From Siphonodentalium dalli (taxonomy: Eukaryota > Mollusca > Scaphopoda > Gadilida > Siphonodentaliidae): a stretch of DNA of 64,000 bases. The notes under the pieces are model-generated. The model did not search any database. It was given only the letters and a program-made list of their open reading frames with translations, and was not told the origin of the DNA. The stretch spans positions 83,982,324-84,046,323 of the forward strand of contig CP136061.1 in assembly GCA_032622095.1 (NCBI GenBank). The letters are read 5' to 3'. The position numbers and the translations under genes were made by a program. This document shows positions 31,816 through 42,278 of the stretch, in pieces; position 1 is the stretch's first letter, and each line of letters starts with the position of its first letter.

Positions 31816-34800
31816 TTAATAATGCGATTGTTGTCCGCGAATCACTTGACACAAGACGAACAGAAATGAGGCAGTGTCGATAATTATTTTGTCCATGTGT
31901 TGTGCCATTTCCACCGAGTACTGCATGACGTCGGTGCCGAGTATAAATGCACCAAGTTCTCTATCACTTAACGAGTCTATATACAAAAAGGCGGCAACGC
32001 CGTATTGGTCAGTTATGCAATCCAGATAGTCGTTCCTCGGGAAGACAGACCAGGTTGAATTACAGTAGCGAATTGCGTGTATTAACTCATTGTTATATGT
32101 ATTTGTACATGTACAACATGTCAAATTATTACTGTATGTTGTCTTGTTTAGCAACAAGGCAATATTTCGCAGTTCTTTATTATAAGGTGGGTAATCTCGC
32201 AGGATCCTCCAAATGTTCCAACATGATGCTGGGTCTCCGTGTACAATTTTAAATACATCGAGGTTTTTATCGACGGACACAGATCGGCACCATTCTCGAT
32301 GATAATTCTGTCGGACTGCTGTCTGCACAAGATGTTTCCAAGAAGATTTCGTTGGGAAAATTCCAGTTTTCACGTATGTTGTTAGGACATGATACAGGTC
32401 ATAGCGATTTAATATTTCAATGATATCCGGGACGAATCCAGTTGTTTGACGAGCGAAAATTGTGTGCTGGAAACATTTCTGGAGAAAGATCGTAAGAGGC
32501 ACCTGGTGTCCTTGAGACAGATGGATCAGTTCAGAGAGAAAATATAGTTTGTTGATGTGTATCTCCGTCTCAAGCGGTATTAACCCAAGGAGACTCATCG
32601 CAACGTTGGTCGGGGTCCGCGTCGGGAGCGTTTGGATGTGTTTGACACATAATCGGTATGCCTTTTCCATTGAATACATGACAGTGTTGTTTGTGATATT
32701 CAGCAACGGACAACAATGTAGAGCTTTTGGCAGCACGATTGATCCTAACAGATTTGCCATTGTTAGTGGTGTACACGATTTGAGCAAACCTTTTCCAGCG
32801 ATACTAAAGTACGATTTTCGTAACTTTTCCGAAAGAATTGAGCTCCTAGTTGTATCAGCTTGGAATTTGCACTGTTTGATTCCAAGATGAACACAGTTGT
32901 TAGATTATGGAAGCGGTTGATCACCAAGAAACCATTGTCTATCGTTGAGTTTATCTTGACGTTTTGTCTCGTTGAATACAACAACTGTGCTTTCCGTCGT
33001 TGAGAAATTAAATCTCCACTGCCGACTGTATCTATAACAAATGACGATGAGGCTACCAAGACCTGATTTCGTGAGTGATACCAGAGCAATGTCGTCGGCC
33101 GCAGACGGCGAGGTACACGAAATGTCAGAGATGTGTAGGCCATTTTTGGATTTGGTCAAAGTTTCCGACAAGTCATTTATGTACACAAGATAAAAAAAAG
33201 GGAGAAGTCACTTCTCCTTGTCTTGTTCCTTGTAGAACGTCGAATGGTTCAGAGAGGGAGAGGGGCAAAGTAAGTTTTGTAACTTCTCCCCAATCTCTTT
33301 TGTATTATTCGATATACAAATAGAATATGTTTAAAGTAAAGTTCAGAGAGAGATTCGTTATATAAAACATTACTTTTGCAATATTGATGCACATTTGTCA
33401 CAAGTCGCAGAATTGTTCCATTGAAACCCATGTCATGAAGTTTTACCAGAAGCCCCTCGTGCCATACACGATCAAAAGCCTTCTGTGAATCCAAGAAGCA
33501 CACATATGCTCGGGCATCAAGGTCATGCATGAGATACGAGATAGACTCTTGGAGAACGAAGGAAGTCATGAGGCAGTTCACACCTTTCTGAAAACCATGT
33601 TGTAATTTATTAGGGAAATTTGGAAAGTGACCGTCCGTGAAGAACCTGTTAAGCAGGATGCCTTCGAATACTTTATACATAACTGGAAGCAGTTCGCCAA
33701 AACTGTGAATTATTTGTCCTAGCACAAAGTTCAAGTTAATCAAGCGAGTCACGTTACGCCTTCCGCCTTCCGCATAGACGAGCGTAACGTTTGTCGGAAT
33801 TTTTTGTTTGTGCTCAGCCTTGGATACCGCATCACAAGCATGCGGCCTGCCGTCACAAATCCAATCACTGCGTCTCTCTTTCGGTAACTGATGCAGTGTT
33901 CGCAATTCGTCGTTACAGAATGATTTTGCGGCTTTATGTTTTGATTTGGTCTGTGTGCAGGATACCGAATACATCAATTAGCTCGGAACATATGGTATCA
34001 AGATCACAAGGTGTCACGATTTCAAGGTTAATCACATCAGATAGATAGTTGTCGAGGAAATTTTGGTACGATGTTATATCAATCGCGTCCCAGTTGAAAG
34101 AGAGTTTGTTTCGAGTCGGTATCACATGCAAGTGGTCTGGTGGAAGTTCAATACAACAGGTCATAGGCAAGTGGTTGGACGTATTTAGTTCATGGTCATT
34201 GAGAATAGCACAGTTAAATATGAGATATTCTAGGTCCATGGGCGAATACGATATGGTCGATACGGCTTGGGGAAGCCACGGCTGCTGGTGGATAAAAAGT
34301 ACATGCAGGACCGGCACACGACCATTTGGTCGTGACCGAGGAAAGTTCTTCACGCTGCAGAAGTGAAGTTACCAAAGCTGTTCTGTCGCCATGGCCTGCT
34401 GGGATATGCTGTTCTGGTGAACGACATAAATGTACATTGAAGTCACCCATAGTAATAACAGGCCCGTGTGAAGAAAAGAGCGCTATAAGATCGAAGACAG
34501 ATTCTACTCATTCGTTGAAGAAATCATCGCCATGGTTTGTACATGGAAGATATACTTGAAGAATAGTCATAACAGCTGACTGACTGAGACTCAGCTGGAT
34601 GCCAACACAACGATCGATTCCGGTATCCACAGCTACACACTGATCTGCGATACGTAAGTTAATTAGAAGAGCAATACCATCACGAGTAAATGAACTTGTA
34701 GTGATAGTTCTTCCAGGTTTTGCAAGAGCAATATATGAGTCATTTAAGGAGTTCATAAAAGACAAGTTCTCTGTTTTACTAAGCCAATGCTCGGACACTC

Positions 34801-34933
34801 CGGTGATATCGTATATCTGACTTTTCATTAGAAATTGCAAATATAACACCGTAGATTTCACTCCTGATGCATTCCACGTAGCAATGTTGATAGGGTTAGT
34901 CATAATTGTTTTGAGAACGTTGCGGTGGCTCAT
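31816..34933 (-). pseudogene. Retrotransposon ORF2: endonuclease and reverse transcriptase, frameshifted
   Basis: The endonuclease starts at 34933 with INIATWNASGVKS and ITGVSEHWLS, then MGDFNVHL and SRIDHIVF in the next frame (34214-34450). The reverse transcriptase shows LQHGFQKGVN and CFLDSQKAFDRVWHEGLL (33249-33977). SAADDIAL (32905-33186) is a variant of the usual YADD. The 323-residue C-terminal piece (31816-32787) contains CCTCTNTYNNELIHAIRYC, a Cys/His knuckle typical of the C-termini of such proteins. At least four frame changes are present. Confidence 0.85.
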
Positions 34934-35478
34934 GAGTCCTCATTCTGAAGTCTATTCCTGGAGGCCAGAAAGTGTCACTGGAGACTGTCTCCATGTCTGT
35001 TTCATTGATGTGGGTGTGCGCTGATTGTGTCCCCCTGTGGGAACTCCACAGTAGTCGCACGGATGTGGGTGTTACACCTTTCTGTTCGAAATAGTCCCAA
35101 ACTGCACTATCAGTCGTTTGTAATGATATTCCGCGCACGAATATCTTCTTAGTGCGCTTTGTAGCCATACGGGGAACACCAACGAATCCTACTGGTTCCT
35201 CGCTCCAGTTAGTATGAACTCTCCCATTGCTACTGGCAATATTTGTCTTGTTGTCATTATAGTGATACATTTGCCTTGTGCGTGTATTGGGTGGCTTATC
35301 GCTCGGTGGAGAGTTTTGAGAGTCAGACGAAATGACGGATACACTGTTAACGTGTAGTTCAGTTGAATGATTGGCCGAAGATTTCGGTTCGGTGACTGGC
35401 TTTTCCTTTTTTCGTGTGTCATTTTGCGGTTGTCGTTGTTTCGTAGCAGTTTGTATATCACCTACTGCGGTTTCTGGT
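34896..35478 (-). CDS. Retrotransposon ORF1 with RRM-like domain
   Basis: The frame is open from about 35478 without a clear ATG at its start; the first in-frame ATG is at 35270. The first half is polar (EPKSSANHSTELHVNS). The domain KKIFVRGISLQTTDSAVWDY, then GVTPTSVRLLWSSHR and DTFWPPGIDFRMR, has the spacing of RRM-like ORF1 domains of non-LTR elements, which bind RNA. It overlaps ORF2 by 38 bp in another frame, a usual arrangement. Confidence 0.65.
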
Positions 35479-36370
35479 TAATTGTGCGATTCAGAAGGAG
35501 GTTTCTGCGTGGAGTCGATGATGGCAACTTCTTAGATTCGTCTAATGAGCTAGCGATGGTCAGGTGAGAGCGGATCGAGCAGAAACGATTGTGGGTAGTT
35601 TGGAGGAAGATGAGTTTGCACAACAGAACACATATTGTTAAATTGCCGACATTGTGAACTTCTCGTGGCATCTCGTAACTTGTCTTTGTACGTTGAATTA
35701 AGAGAATACAAAATAAACAGTCTATATTTAGTTCGATGAAATGTGTGTGTTAATTTCCAATACTTTTTAGTGTTCTGATTTTGTATTTTATCAGGAGTCG
35801 GATGTAGTCTTGAAAAGCACATTCGGACCAACAACAAGTCACCCAAGTCTATGTTGCGTAACTTGCGTTATAACAGAAGCTTGAACAGTACGGGCATAAT
35901 AGTCTGACTGGACTCTACACCGACATCCACAAGACTCACAAGTTCACAACTTGCATGAAACAATTTGCTCTCACGGAAATTAAGAATACGTCATCATCAG
36001 AAACTGGATGTGCATCATGGATATTGTGAGAGATTTTGCTTTACGTCACTTACAAGTACGGTATGGAATTTCTCTTGGGGTAATTAATTCAATGTTTATT
36101 GCGATATTAATTGGCTCACAAAAATCACAGAAAGGCATGCAATTTCGAGTTGGAACCTTCACCTGCAGCGAAGTATAGTATTAAAGAACAGATACTATAA
36201 CTAAGAAATATATTCCCCGTGTTATTTTATCGACTTTTTAGGTTCCCTGTCAAAAGTTCCAAGGTTTTGTACTGGATGCGTTAGCCAGAGTAGAGATTCG
36301 TGGCATGATCTACTCGAGTCAGTGAATAATTTCCCACAAATAAAACGTATATCGATACGGTCCGTGTGAT

Positions 36371-36826
36371 CATGCCTAAGTTTAGTGTGCCTGTCATTTG
36401 CAGAATGAGGTCTCCTAGAGGGTGAATTTTATGACGCTATCCCGCACAGCAGGCTAGCATCACCAAATTCACCATATGGGGACCTCATTCTGCATGGACT
36501 CATCTGCTATGGGAGAAATAGACTGAAGTTCCCAAATGGCGAATATGTACGTGCACCCATTGGGAACCTCGATTATTCAATGTGTCGTCTACCAATTTGG
36601 GGATATATACATGTAGAAACTAAACTAAAAAAGAAATAGAATCTTTGTAAAAAAGTTTCTATAGAAATTTGATAATAAAGAAACTTTCCAGAGAAGATGA
36701 GGCCAAATAAGAATGAGGTACCCAGATGGTGAATTTATTTATGCTATAGCCCGTGGCATAGCATCACTAAATTCATCCTCTGCGGACCTCATTCTGCAAA
36801 TGACAGGCACACTAAACCTAGGCTTG
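36371..36826. mobile_element. hAT-like dumbbell MITE, copy 4, full length
   Basis: The ends read CATGCCTAAGTTTAGTGTG and, reversed, CAAGCCTAGGTTTAGTGTG. The flanks CGTGTGAT (36363-36370) and GGTGTGAT (36827-36834) match at 7 of 8. Each end has its own hairpin module around AGAATGAGGTC; between them is a 200-bp core with GCACCCATTGGGAACCTCG. Inserted in the zinc-finger pseudogene. Confidence 0.8.
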
Positions 36827-37037
36827 GGTGTGATTTATTTTGTGTTGGCGGGTCGGCCGCTGTACTGGATGCGAGTCCGTTAATATCACATTGATATGAC
36901 TGGCCCTTTTTATGACTTGTATCATTCGATATCTGGATATCCAATAATATCATCATTGGAGTCGTATGCATGCACCGTTCAATCGCCTTCGCGGGCTTCC
37001 GATGTGGTTTTAACGTCGGAACGTTTTGGCTATCAAA

Positions 37038-37148
37038 ATTATACTAATGTCGTTATATTATACTAATGTCGTTATATTATACTAATGTCGTTATATTATA
37101 CTTATGTCGTTATATTATACTAATGTCGTTATATAGGCAATGTCGTTA
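37038..37148. repeat. 19-bp tandem repeat
   Basis: The unit TTATACTAATGTCGTTATA is repeated about five times, then decays into TAGGCAATGTCG. No other feature lies between 36966 and 37260. Confidence 0.85.
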
Positions 37149-37261
37149 TATAGGCATAATAATGGTAATGATCATAATTATATCATATAAAATGCCTGCT
37201 TCGATATCGAACGAATCACCATCAGGCGTATTATGTTAGCTGTGGTAGAGATGCATTGTAT

Positions 37262-37550
37262 AACAGAACGGCCCTGTGCCAATGCATTCTCTTATATATG
37301 CGAGTCGACCATAGGTCGCCTCGCATACATAAGAGAATGCATTGGCTTAACACATTATAAAATTATAAAATTGTTAAAGAATGTAAGAAAAAAATGGTAA
37401 AAAGTGTTAAAAAAGATTTTTTTTAGGCCAATGCATTCTCTTATATATGCGAGGCGACCTATGGTCGACTCGCATATATAAGAGAATGCATTGGCACAGG
37501 GCATAACTGTAACCATCACAATGTGGTCAATGAACCGGTTCCAATGATAC
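37262..37550. mobile_element. Palindrome-ended dumbbell element, copy P4, with shared flanks
   Basis: The palindromes are at 37278-37346 and 37437-37495. The left flank AACAGAACGGCCCTGTGCC and the right flank CATAACTGTAACCATCACAA are the inverted flanks of copy P3 at 6657-7097. The two loci are therefore copies of one larger element, here without intact outer ends. Confidence 0.7.
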
Positions 37551-37560
37551 ACCTGGTAAG

Positions 37561-37855
37561 TCAACTAATTACGGGGTGGCTTTGTCATCAAAATCGCCCA
37601 GTGCCCGTACCAATTGATTGACTCTTGTTTACCACAAAAGCTGCATTTTTTATTTCAAAAGTGGATACATGTTTTTTTTACTATATAGCTGGCGATTTTT
37701 ATTCTAATAGCGGAGACGTCACTTTACTACAAAAGCTGGCGATTTGATTACAAAAGTGGTGAGGTACTTCAAATTCTGGCGATGTTTACTTCAAAAGTGG
37801 AGACCTATTTCAAAAGTGGACAGTTATTATAAAAGCTGGCGTAAAACTGAGACTA
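37561..37855. other. Low-complexity, no gene seen
   Basis: The phrases AAAAGCTGGCGATT and TTCAAAAGTGGAGAC alternate irregularly from about 37635 to 37845, a loose phrase repeat of unknown origin. Confidence 0.45.
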
Positions 37856-38067
37856 TAGGCGAATGTTTTCCCGCATATATACCACAATGTATGTACATGT
37901 TTCACCAGGTTCATGAATGAACGACTTCTCCCACATATCGCACCGATATGGCCGATCACGGCTCGGGTTTCCCCACAAATATCAGATTGATATTGGTGGT
38001 CGCCGGAGTGTTTCATTACATGTAGGTCACCCGATGTAGTGAATACTTTCCCCACCAATATGGTCAA
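37856..38067 (-). pseudogene. Decayed fingers at the 3' end of zinc-finger gene 2
   Basis: VFTTSGDLHVMKHSGD and a later WYICGKTFAYS are finger remnants with lost cysteines. They directly follow the stop codon of gene 2, so gene 2 once continued and was shortened by a nonsense or frameshift change. Confidence 0.7.
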
Positions 38068-39071
38068 CGGTCAGTGTGAATTCTTTTGTGTCTAATTAAA
38101 CTACACAACAACGCGAAAGATTTTTCACAAATATCACATTGATACGGGCGATCGCCTGAATGGATTCTCTTATGTCTCGTCAAATCGCTTGATTTCGTGA
38201 ATGCCTTGGTACATATATCGCACTGATACGGTCGATCTCCGGTGTGAATTATCTTATGTTTAGTCAAACCACCCAACAATGTGAAAGATTTTTCACAAAT
38301 ATCACATTGATACGGGCGATCGCCGGAATGGATTCTCTTGTGTCTCGTCAAATCGCTTGATTTCGTGAATGCCTTGGTACATATATCGCACTGATACGGT
38401 CGATCTCCGGTGTGAATCCTCTTGTGTGAAATCAAATTTCCCGACGTGCTGAATGATTTTTCACAAATATCACATTGATACGGGCGTTCGCCGGAGTGGA
38501 TTCTTTTATGCCTGATCAGGTCGCTTGGTATTATGAATGCTTTCTCGCAAATATCGCACTGATACGGTCGTTCGTCGGTGTGAGTCCGCCTGTGTTTACT
38601 CAAATTGCCCGGATGAATGAATGATTTACAACAAATATCACATTGATGAGGGCGGTCGCCGGAGTGGATTTTCTTATGAGTCCACAGGCTGCCTGATTTA
38701 GTGAATGATTTCTCGCATATATCGCACAGATACGGCCGGTCTCCAGTGTGAATTCTCTTGTGGTCGGTCAAACTGCCCGAGTGAGTGAATGACTTTCCAC
38801 AAATATCACAACTGTATGGGTGATCGCCGAAATGAGTTATTTTATTATCTGTCATATTGTGTGATATATCACATCTAAATGGCTTATCACCGGTGTGAAT
38901 CGTCTTGTGTGCAGTTAAACTTCCTGAAGTTGTGAATGACTTTTCACATATACCACAATGATGTGGTTGGTCACCAGAGTGAATTATTTTGTGATGCGCC
39001 GGGGTGCTTGAACTAGTGAATGATTTCTTGCATATATCGCACGCGTATGGGTGATAATTCGCATGGGTCAT
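38064..39071 (-). CDS. C2H2 zinc-finger protein, 11 fingers plus one broken (gene 2)
   Basis: 335 residues of C2H2 fingers with the shared start M-THA-NYHPYACDIC at the ATG 39069-39071. The third finger is reduced to CDISHNMTDNKITH by a deletion; eleven others are intact. Fingers 8 and 10 of the intact series are nearly identical (TKSSDLTRHKRIH), and so is their DNA, 168 bp apart, marking a recent two-finger duplication. The product ends abruptly after HTDR, followed by decayed fingers. It is probably a DNA-binding protein like its paralogues. No accompanying domain is seen. Confidence 0.9.
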   Translation of the reverse strand: MTHANYHPYACDICKKSFTSSSTPAHHKIIHSGDQPHHCGICEKSFTTSGSLTAHKTIHTGDKPFRCDISHNMTDNKITHFGDHPYSCDICGKSFTHSGSLTDHKRIHTGDRPYLCDICEKSFTKSGSLWTHKKIHSGDRPHQCDICCKSFIHPGNLSKHRRTHTDERPYQCDICEKAFIIPSDLIRHKRIHSGERPYQCDICEKSFSTSGNLISHKRIHTGDRPYQCDICTKAFTKSSDLTRHKRIHSGDRPYQCDICEKSFTLLGGLTKHKIIHTGDRPYQCDICTKAFTKSSDLTRHKRIHSGDRPYQCDICEKSFALLCSLIRHKRIHTDR

Positions 39072-39389
39072 TTTGGATACAGTATGTCAGATCAAATGAA
39101 TTATTTCCCGCAAATATCACGATGGTACCGGTATCATGGCCGGTCACTACTAGCAAAGCGTGTTTGTTTAACATGTTGATTAAATTATTTATTTCGTTAC
39201 AAATGTCACAACGATATGGTTCCAGCCAAATATCGCACTATTATTCTTCAAATGAAAAGATATCCCTCGATAGCGTGTAAGAGTCAGTGCTTTCTTGCAA
39301 TGATAATGCCACACCGGGCCAGTCCTGAAATAGCAGACTGATGCAGCATGCGAGTTAGCGTTGTTAAATTAAAAACACCTTGTTTCCTG

Positions 39390-39456
39390 CGTCAGAAAAT
39401 ATATGGTACCAACGATTGGATACACATGTTGTGCGTTCAATTCAGTTTGCGTTCAG
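39390..39456 (-). promoter_or_regulatory. Conserved block 5' of zinc-finger gene 2
   Basis: CGTCAGAAAATATATGGTAC and GTGCGTTCAATTCAGTTTGC on the plus strand match the blocks of genes 1 and 3. It starts 319 bp before the ATG. Confidence 0.5.
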
Positions 39457-39540
39457 CACAAAAGCCCTTCTCGAGTTTATTATTTTCCAAATAAGCCTTG
39501 TATATGAAGTATTCAGAGTTAGATTGAACTACCTGATTGT

Positions 39541-39870
39541 AAAAGTTAAAACGAAGTGGCTAAAGAACGGTATACCGCTCTTTAATACTGAGGGCTAAAG
39601 AACGGTATACCGCTCTTTAGTGCTGAGGGCTAAAGAGCGGTACGTATTATAACGTTATGTGTTGGCGGAATGCGCAAAATATCTTGGCAACGCACGTGGC
39701 GCTCACCCAACCTGGACCGCTCTTTAGCACCGGTATACCGTTCATTAGCGTATCAGGCCCATATACATTTGTCACTAAAGAGCAGTATACCGTTCTTTAG
39801 CACCAAACGCTAAAGAGCGGCATACCGTTAATTAGCGTATCAGGCCCATATATAGCTAAAGCGAGGTATA
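39541..39870. repeat. Cluster of AAAGAGCGGTATACCGCTCTTT palindromes, diverged
   Basis: The palindromic word AAGAACGGTATACCGCTCTT and variants recur at about 39563, 39600, 39630, 39780 and 39815, separated by GCTAAAG. Further copies lie at 40616-40660. ATTAGCGTATCAGGCCCATATA also occurs twice (39757 and 39832). Confidence 0.75.
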
Positions 39871-39879
39871 GGCCTACCG

Positions 39880-40065
39880 CTACGATAATTTGCGCTTAAG
39901 CTAAATTATTTGCGCTTAAGCTAAATTATTTTATCTTAAGCACAAATAATTTAGCTTAAGCACACATACTTTTGTTTAAGCACAAATAATATAATTACGC
40001 TTAAGCAAAAATAAGACATTTGTGCTTCATCCCAATGATTTGCGCTTAAGAACAATTATTTGCGC
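39880..40065. repeat. CTTAAG-centred low-complexity array
   Basis: TTTGCGCTTAAGCTAAATTA and its reverse complement recur around CTTAAG sites, about eight in 180 bp. A similar short cluster is at 49805-49872. Confidence 0.7.
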
Positions 40066-40288
40066 TTAAAGATGGATGATACACAATAAAATTTCTGGTC
40101 TCTGTTAACAGTAACCACTATTGTTCGTTAGCTAAACGACCACACCTCTTTAGACTAGACAATATTCGAAATAAAATTAATATTAATCGATAGAAGCATT
40201 TCCGAACGGGAGTCTTCTATTCAGATCTAATATTTTATACCCCGGTAACTATATAATACATGTTTTCAAAGAAATAATCCACCTTTAA
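40066..40288. mobile_element. TTAA MITE, AAGATGG family, copy F, internally deleted
   Basis: It starts TTAAAGATGGATGATACAC and ends AATAATCCACCTTTAA. About 280-310 bp of the left half is missing. TTAA bounds both ends. It inserted in the CTTAAG array. Confidence 0.75.
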
Positions 40289-41488
40289 TAAATAATACCG
40301 TTTTGTAACGGATTTGTCTGTCCTAATTTGGCTATCCGTGGGCTCAAGTAAAAGAGATCCCCAAACGTAAGGGCCTTCACGTCAAGAATACAGCCAATAT
40401 ACACATAACATAACAGAATCAAGATAGAGCTATACAGATCAAAGATCACAGATTTAATTATTTGTAACGGCGAGTTGGAGGCAAAACAAGCCACTCTACA
40501 ACAACAAGCTACGTATTATTCAAGACCCCATTCCACGTTACAATGGCATGTTTTGGAGAATTAGGAATATTCCGTCTACATTTCAGGAATAAATAACATT
40601 TTTAACTTGGCCGTGGCTAAAGAACGGTATACCGCTCTTTAGTACCAAACGCTAAAGAGCACCATGCCCACGCTTTTCACCGGTGTACCGTTATGCTTGC
40701 AAGTCAAATGCAGTTGTCAGTAATTTCGTGTGAATATTGGGAAGGCGGATGGGGGCAGTTATGGACACAAAGTAAAAGGGTATTATTATATCATCCATGG
40801 GATTAAGAAGTTCATTAATTAACTGGCGGATCTAATGGTGCGACAAACAGCCTGCGTTATCGATACACGCATGATATGGGGAGGGAGTTAATATAGCTCG
40901 TGCAAACATTTCAACTGTTGGAAATTTCCAATCTGGTACCCCCCCCCCCCCCCCCCCATTTCCATTTTGTAGTCCATTGTAAAAATATATGACCAAAATT
41001 AGGAAACAAGTTTACCTTTGGTAAAAATGTAACAAATATCACAAAAAATAATGGTTCAAAATGAAACAATATGAACCTTTTCAGTCTATAGTTTATCTCA
41101 GATTTCCAATTTAATTGTGTCAGTCATGAAATTTGCAACTGTTAAAAAAAAATGACTAAAGGTAGGCGATAATCACAACTTGCCAAAGCTCCCTATCTCC
41201 ACATCCTACAGAATGCGGCGAATCGATGCTTTACCGCCCATTCGAAATCAGATATAGGGAGACCGATGTCGATATGGAATCGACGAACTACCAGTCCACA
41301 GGGTTCGCGCTGGCCCAAAATTATCTGTTGCCAATTGCATTAATTTTTAGCCGCTTTATATTTTCTGTTGGCACTTTTTTCAGACTAACATTTTTTGGTG
41401 CCACTTTTGAATTGGGTATTTCCAAAAACAAAAACAAGCAAATTACCTATTATATGTACATATTTAATTTATCAATGATGTGCAACAA
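40289..41488. other. Intergenic, no gene seen
   Basis: Contains palindromes of the CGGTATACCG type at 40616-40660 and a 19-C run at 40939-40957. No gene or RNA was recognised. Confidence 0.45.
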
Positions 41489-42021
41489 TTTAAAGGTGGA
41501 TTATCTCTTTGTAAACATGTATTATATAGTTACCGGGGTATAAAATATTAGATTTGAATCGAAGACTACTGTCCGGAAATGCTTCTATCGATTAATATTA
41601 ATTTTATTTCGTATATTTTCTGGTCTAAAAAGGTGTGTTTGTTCAGCTAACGAACAATAGTGGTTACTGTTAACAGAGACCAGAAATTTTATTGTACAAT
41701 TTTGTCACAAATAAACGTAAATTATACTCATTATCGCTTATATCTGTGGAACAAAACAATACAAACAATCAATCTGGGTCGTTTGACTTTCGGTGCGTAG
41801 CCATAGGAACAGCCCAGTGCTCTATATCGCAATATGGTATCATCCGAATTAATGGTCTGTTCTAATAATAGACACATAAACGGTCCCGATTTAATATTCG
41901 AAATAAAATCAATATTAATTGATAGAAGCTTTTCCGGGCAGGGGTCTTCAGTTCATATATATTATTTTATACCAACGCAACTATTTAAAATTTGTTATTT
42001 AAAGAGATAATCCATCTTTAA
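41489..42021. mobile_element. TTAA MITE, AAGATGG family, copy G
   Basis: Full length, opposite orientation: TTAAAGGTGGATTATCTC start, GATAATCCATCTTTAA end. It preserves the uninterrupted site CTATCGATTAATATTAATTT, which is the reference for the insertion in copy H. Confidence 0.85.
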
Positions 42022-42083
42022 GAAAAACAACATTACAACACCAATAGTACGAATCTGGCCTGGTCACAATATAAAACTATGTA

Positions 42084-42278
42084 TCAATTGTTGAAAATTC
42101 TTCGTGATTTCATTTCTGACCATTTATGAAATGCCTTGCCCAAATCAAATTCGGACATTAAATGTCTGTCGATAGCAAATTTCATGAGAACATTTAAAGG
42201 GGGCACTGATAGCCTATTTCTTAATATAGGTTTAATCAGGTTCTGGCAGTGCATACCTGCATACCTATAGATCCGCAA
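42084..42278 (-). pseudogene. hAT transposase C-terminal-like fragment
   Basis: The frame contains IKPILRNRLSVPPLNVLMKF, then DLGKAFHKWSEMKSRRI and a stop. The pattern RNRLSV-x2-L-x2-LM...W-x6-RRI resembles the end of hAT-derived proteins of the ZNF862 type, where it belongs to the dimerisation domain. The first codon in the frame is TTG, so this is a fragment without a start. Recognition is from memory; a chance match is possible. Confidence 0.4.

Larger units (their letters stand above)
31520..36023 (-). mobile_element. Full-length non-LTR retrotransposon with RRM-like ORF1
   Basis: It is bounded by TTGTGAG at 31513-31519 and TGTGAG at 36025-36030 inside the split MITE, which fixes both ends. 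On the minus strand: about 545 bp of 5' UTR, ORF1 (35478-34896), overlapping ORF2 (34933-31816), then about 300 bp of 3' UTR. The clade is uncertain (Jockey/L2-like order with a C-terminal Cys/His motif). The copy is inactivated by frameshifts. Confidence 0.8.
31304..36312. mobile_element. Inverted-repeat MITE, TAGATCATGCC family, copy 2, split
   Basis: The left part is 31304-31519, the right part 36024-36312. The ends read TAGATCATGCCATGAATTC and, reversed, TAGATCATGCCACGAATC. CTCGAGTCA flanks both sides (31295-31303 and 36313-36321), a 9-bp target duplication. The two parts together match the copy at 9490-9959. A 4.5-kb retrotransposon lies between them. A 9-bp duplication fits Mutator-like elements, but the superfamily is not certain. 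Confidence 0.75.
30917..36965 (-). pseudogene. Zinc-finger pseudogene split by three insertions
   Basis: Decayed fingers on the minus strand occur at 36827-36965, 36313-36370 and 30917-31303 (for example SCDICCFHIVLKFSLTASVL). When the element at 36371-36826 and the block 31304-36312 are ignored, the pieces join in the right order and register of a C2H2 array, with one copy of each target duplication. It is a fourth paralogue of the cluster, dead before or after the insertions. Stops and a shortened finger are present in every piece. Confidence 0.75.
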
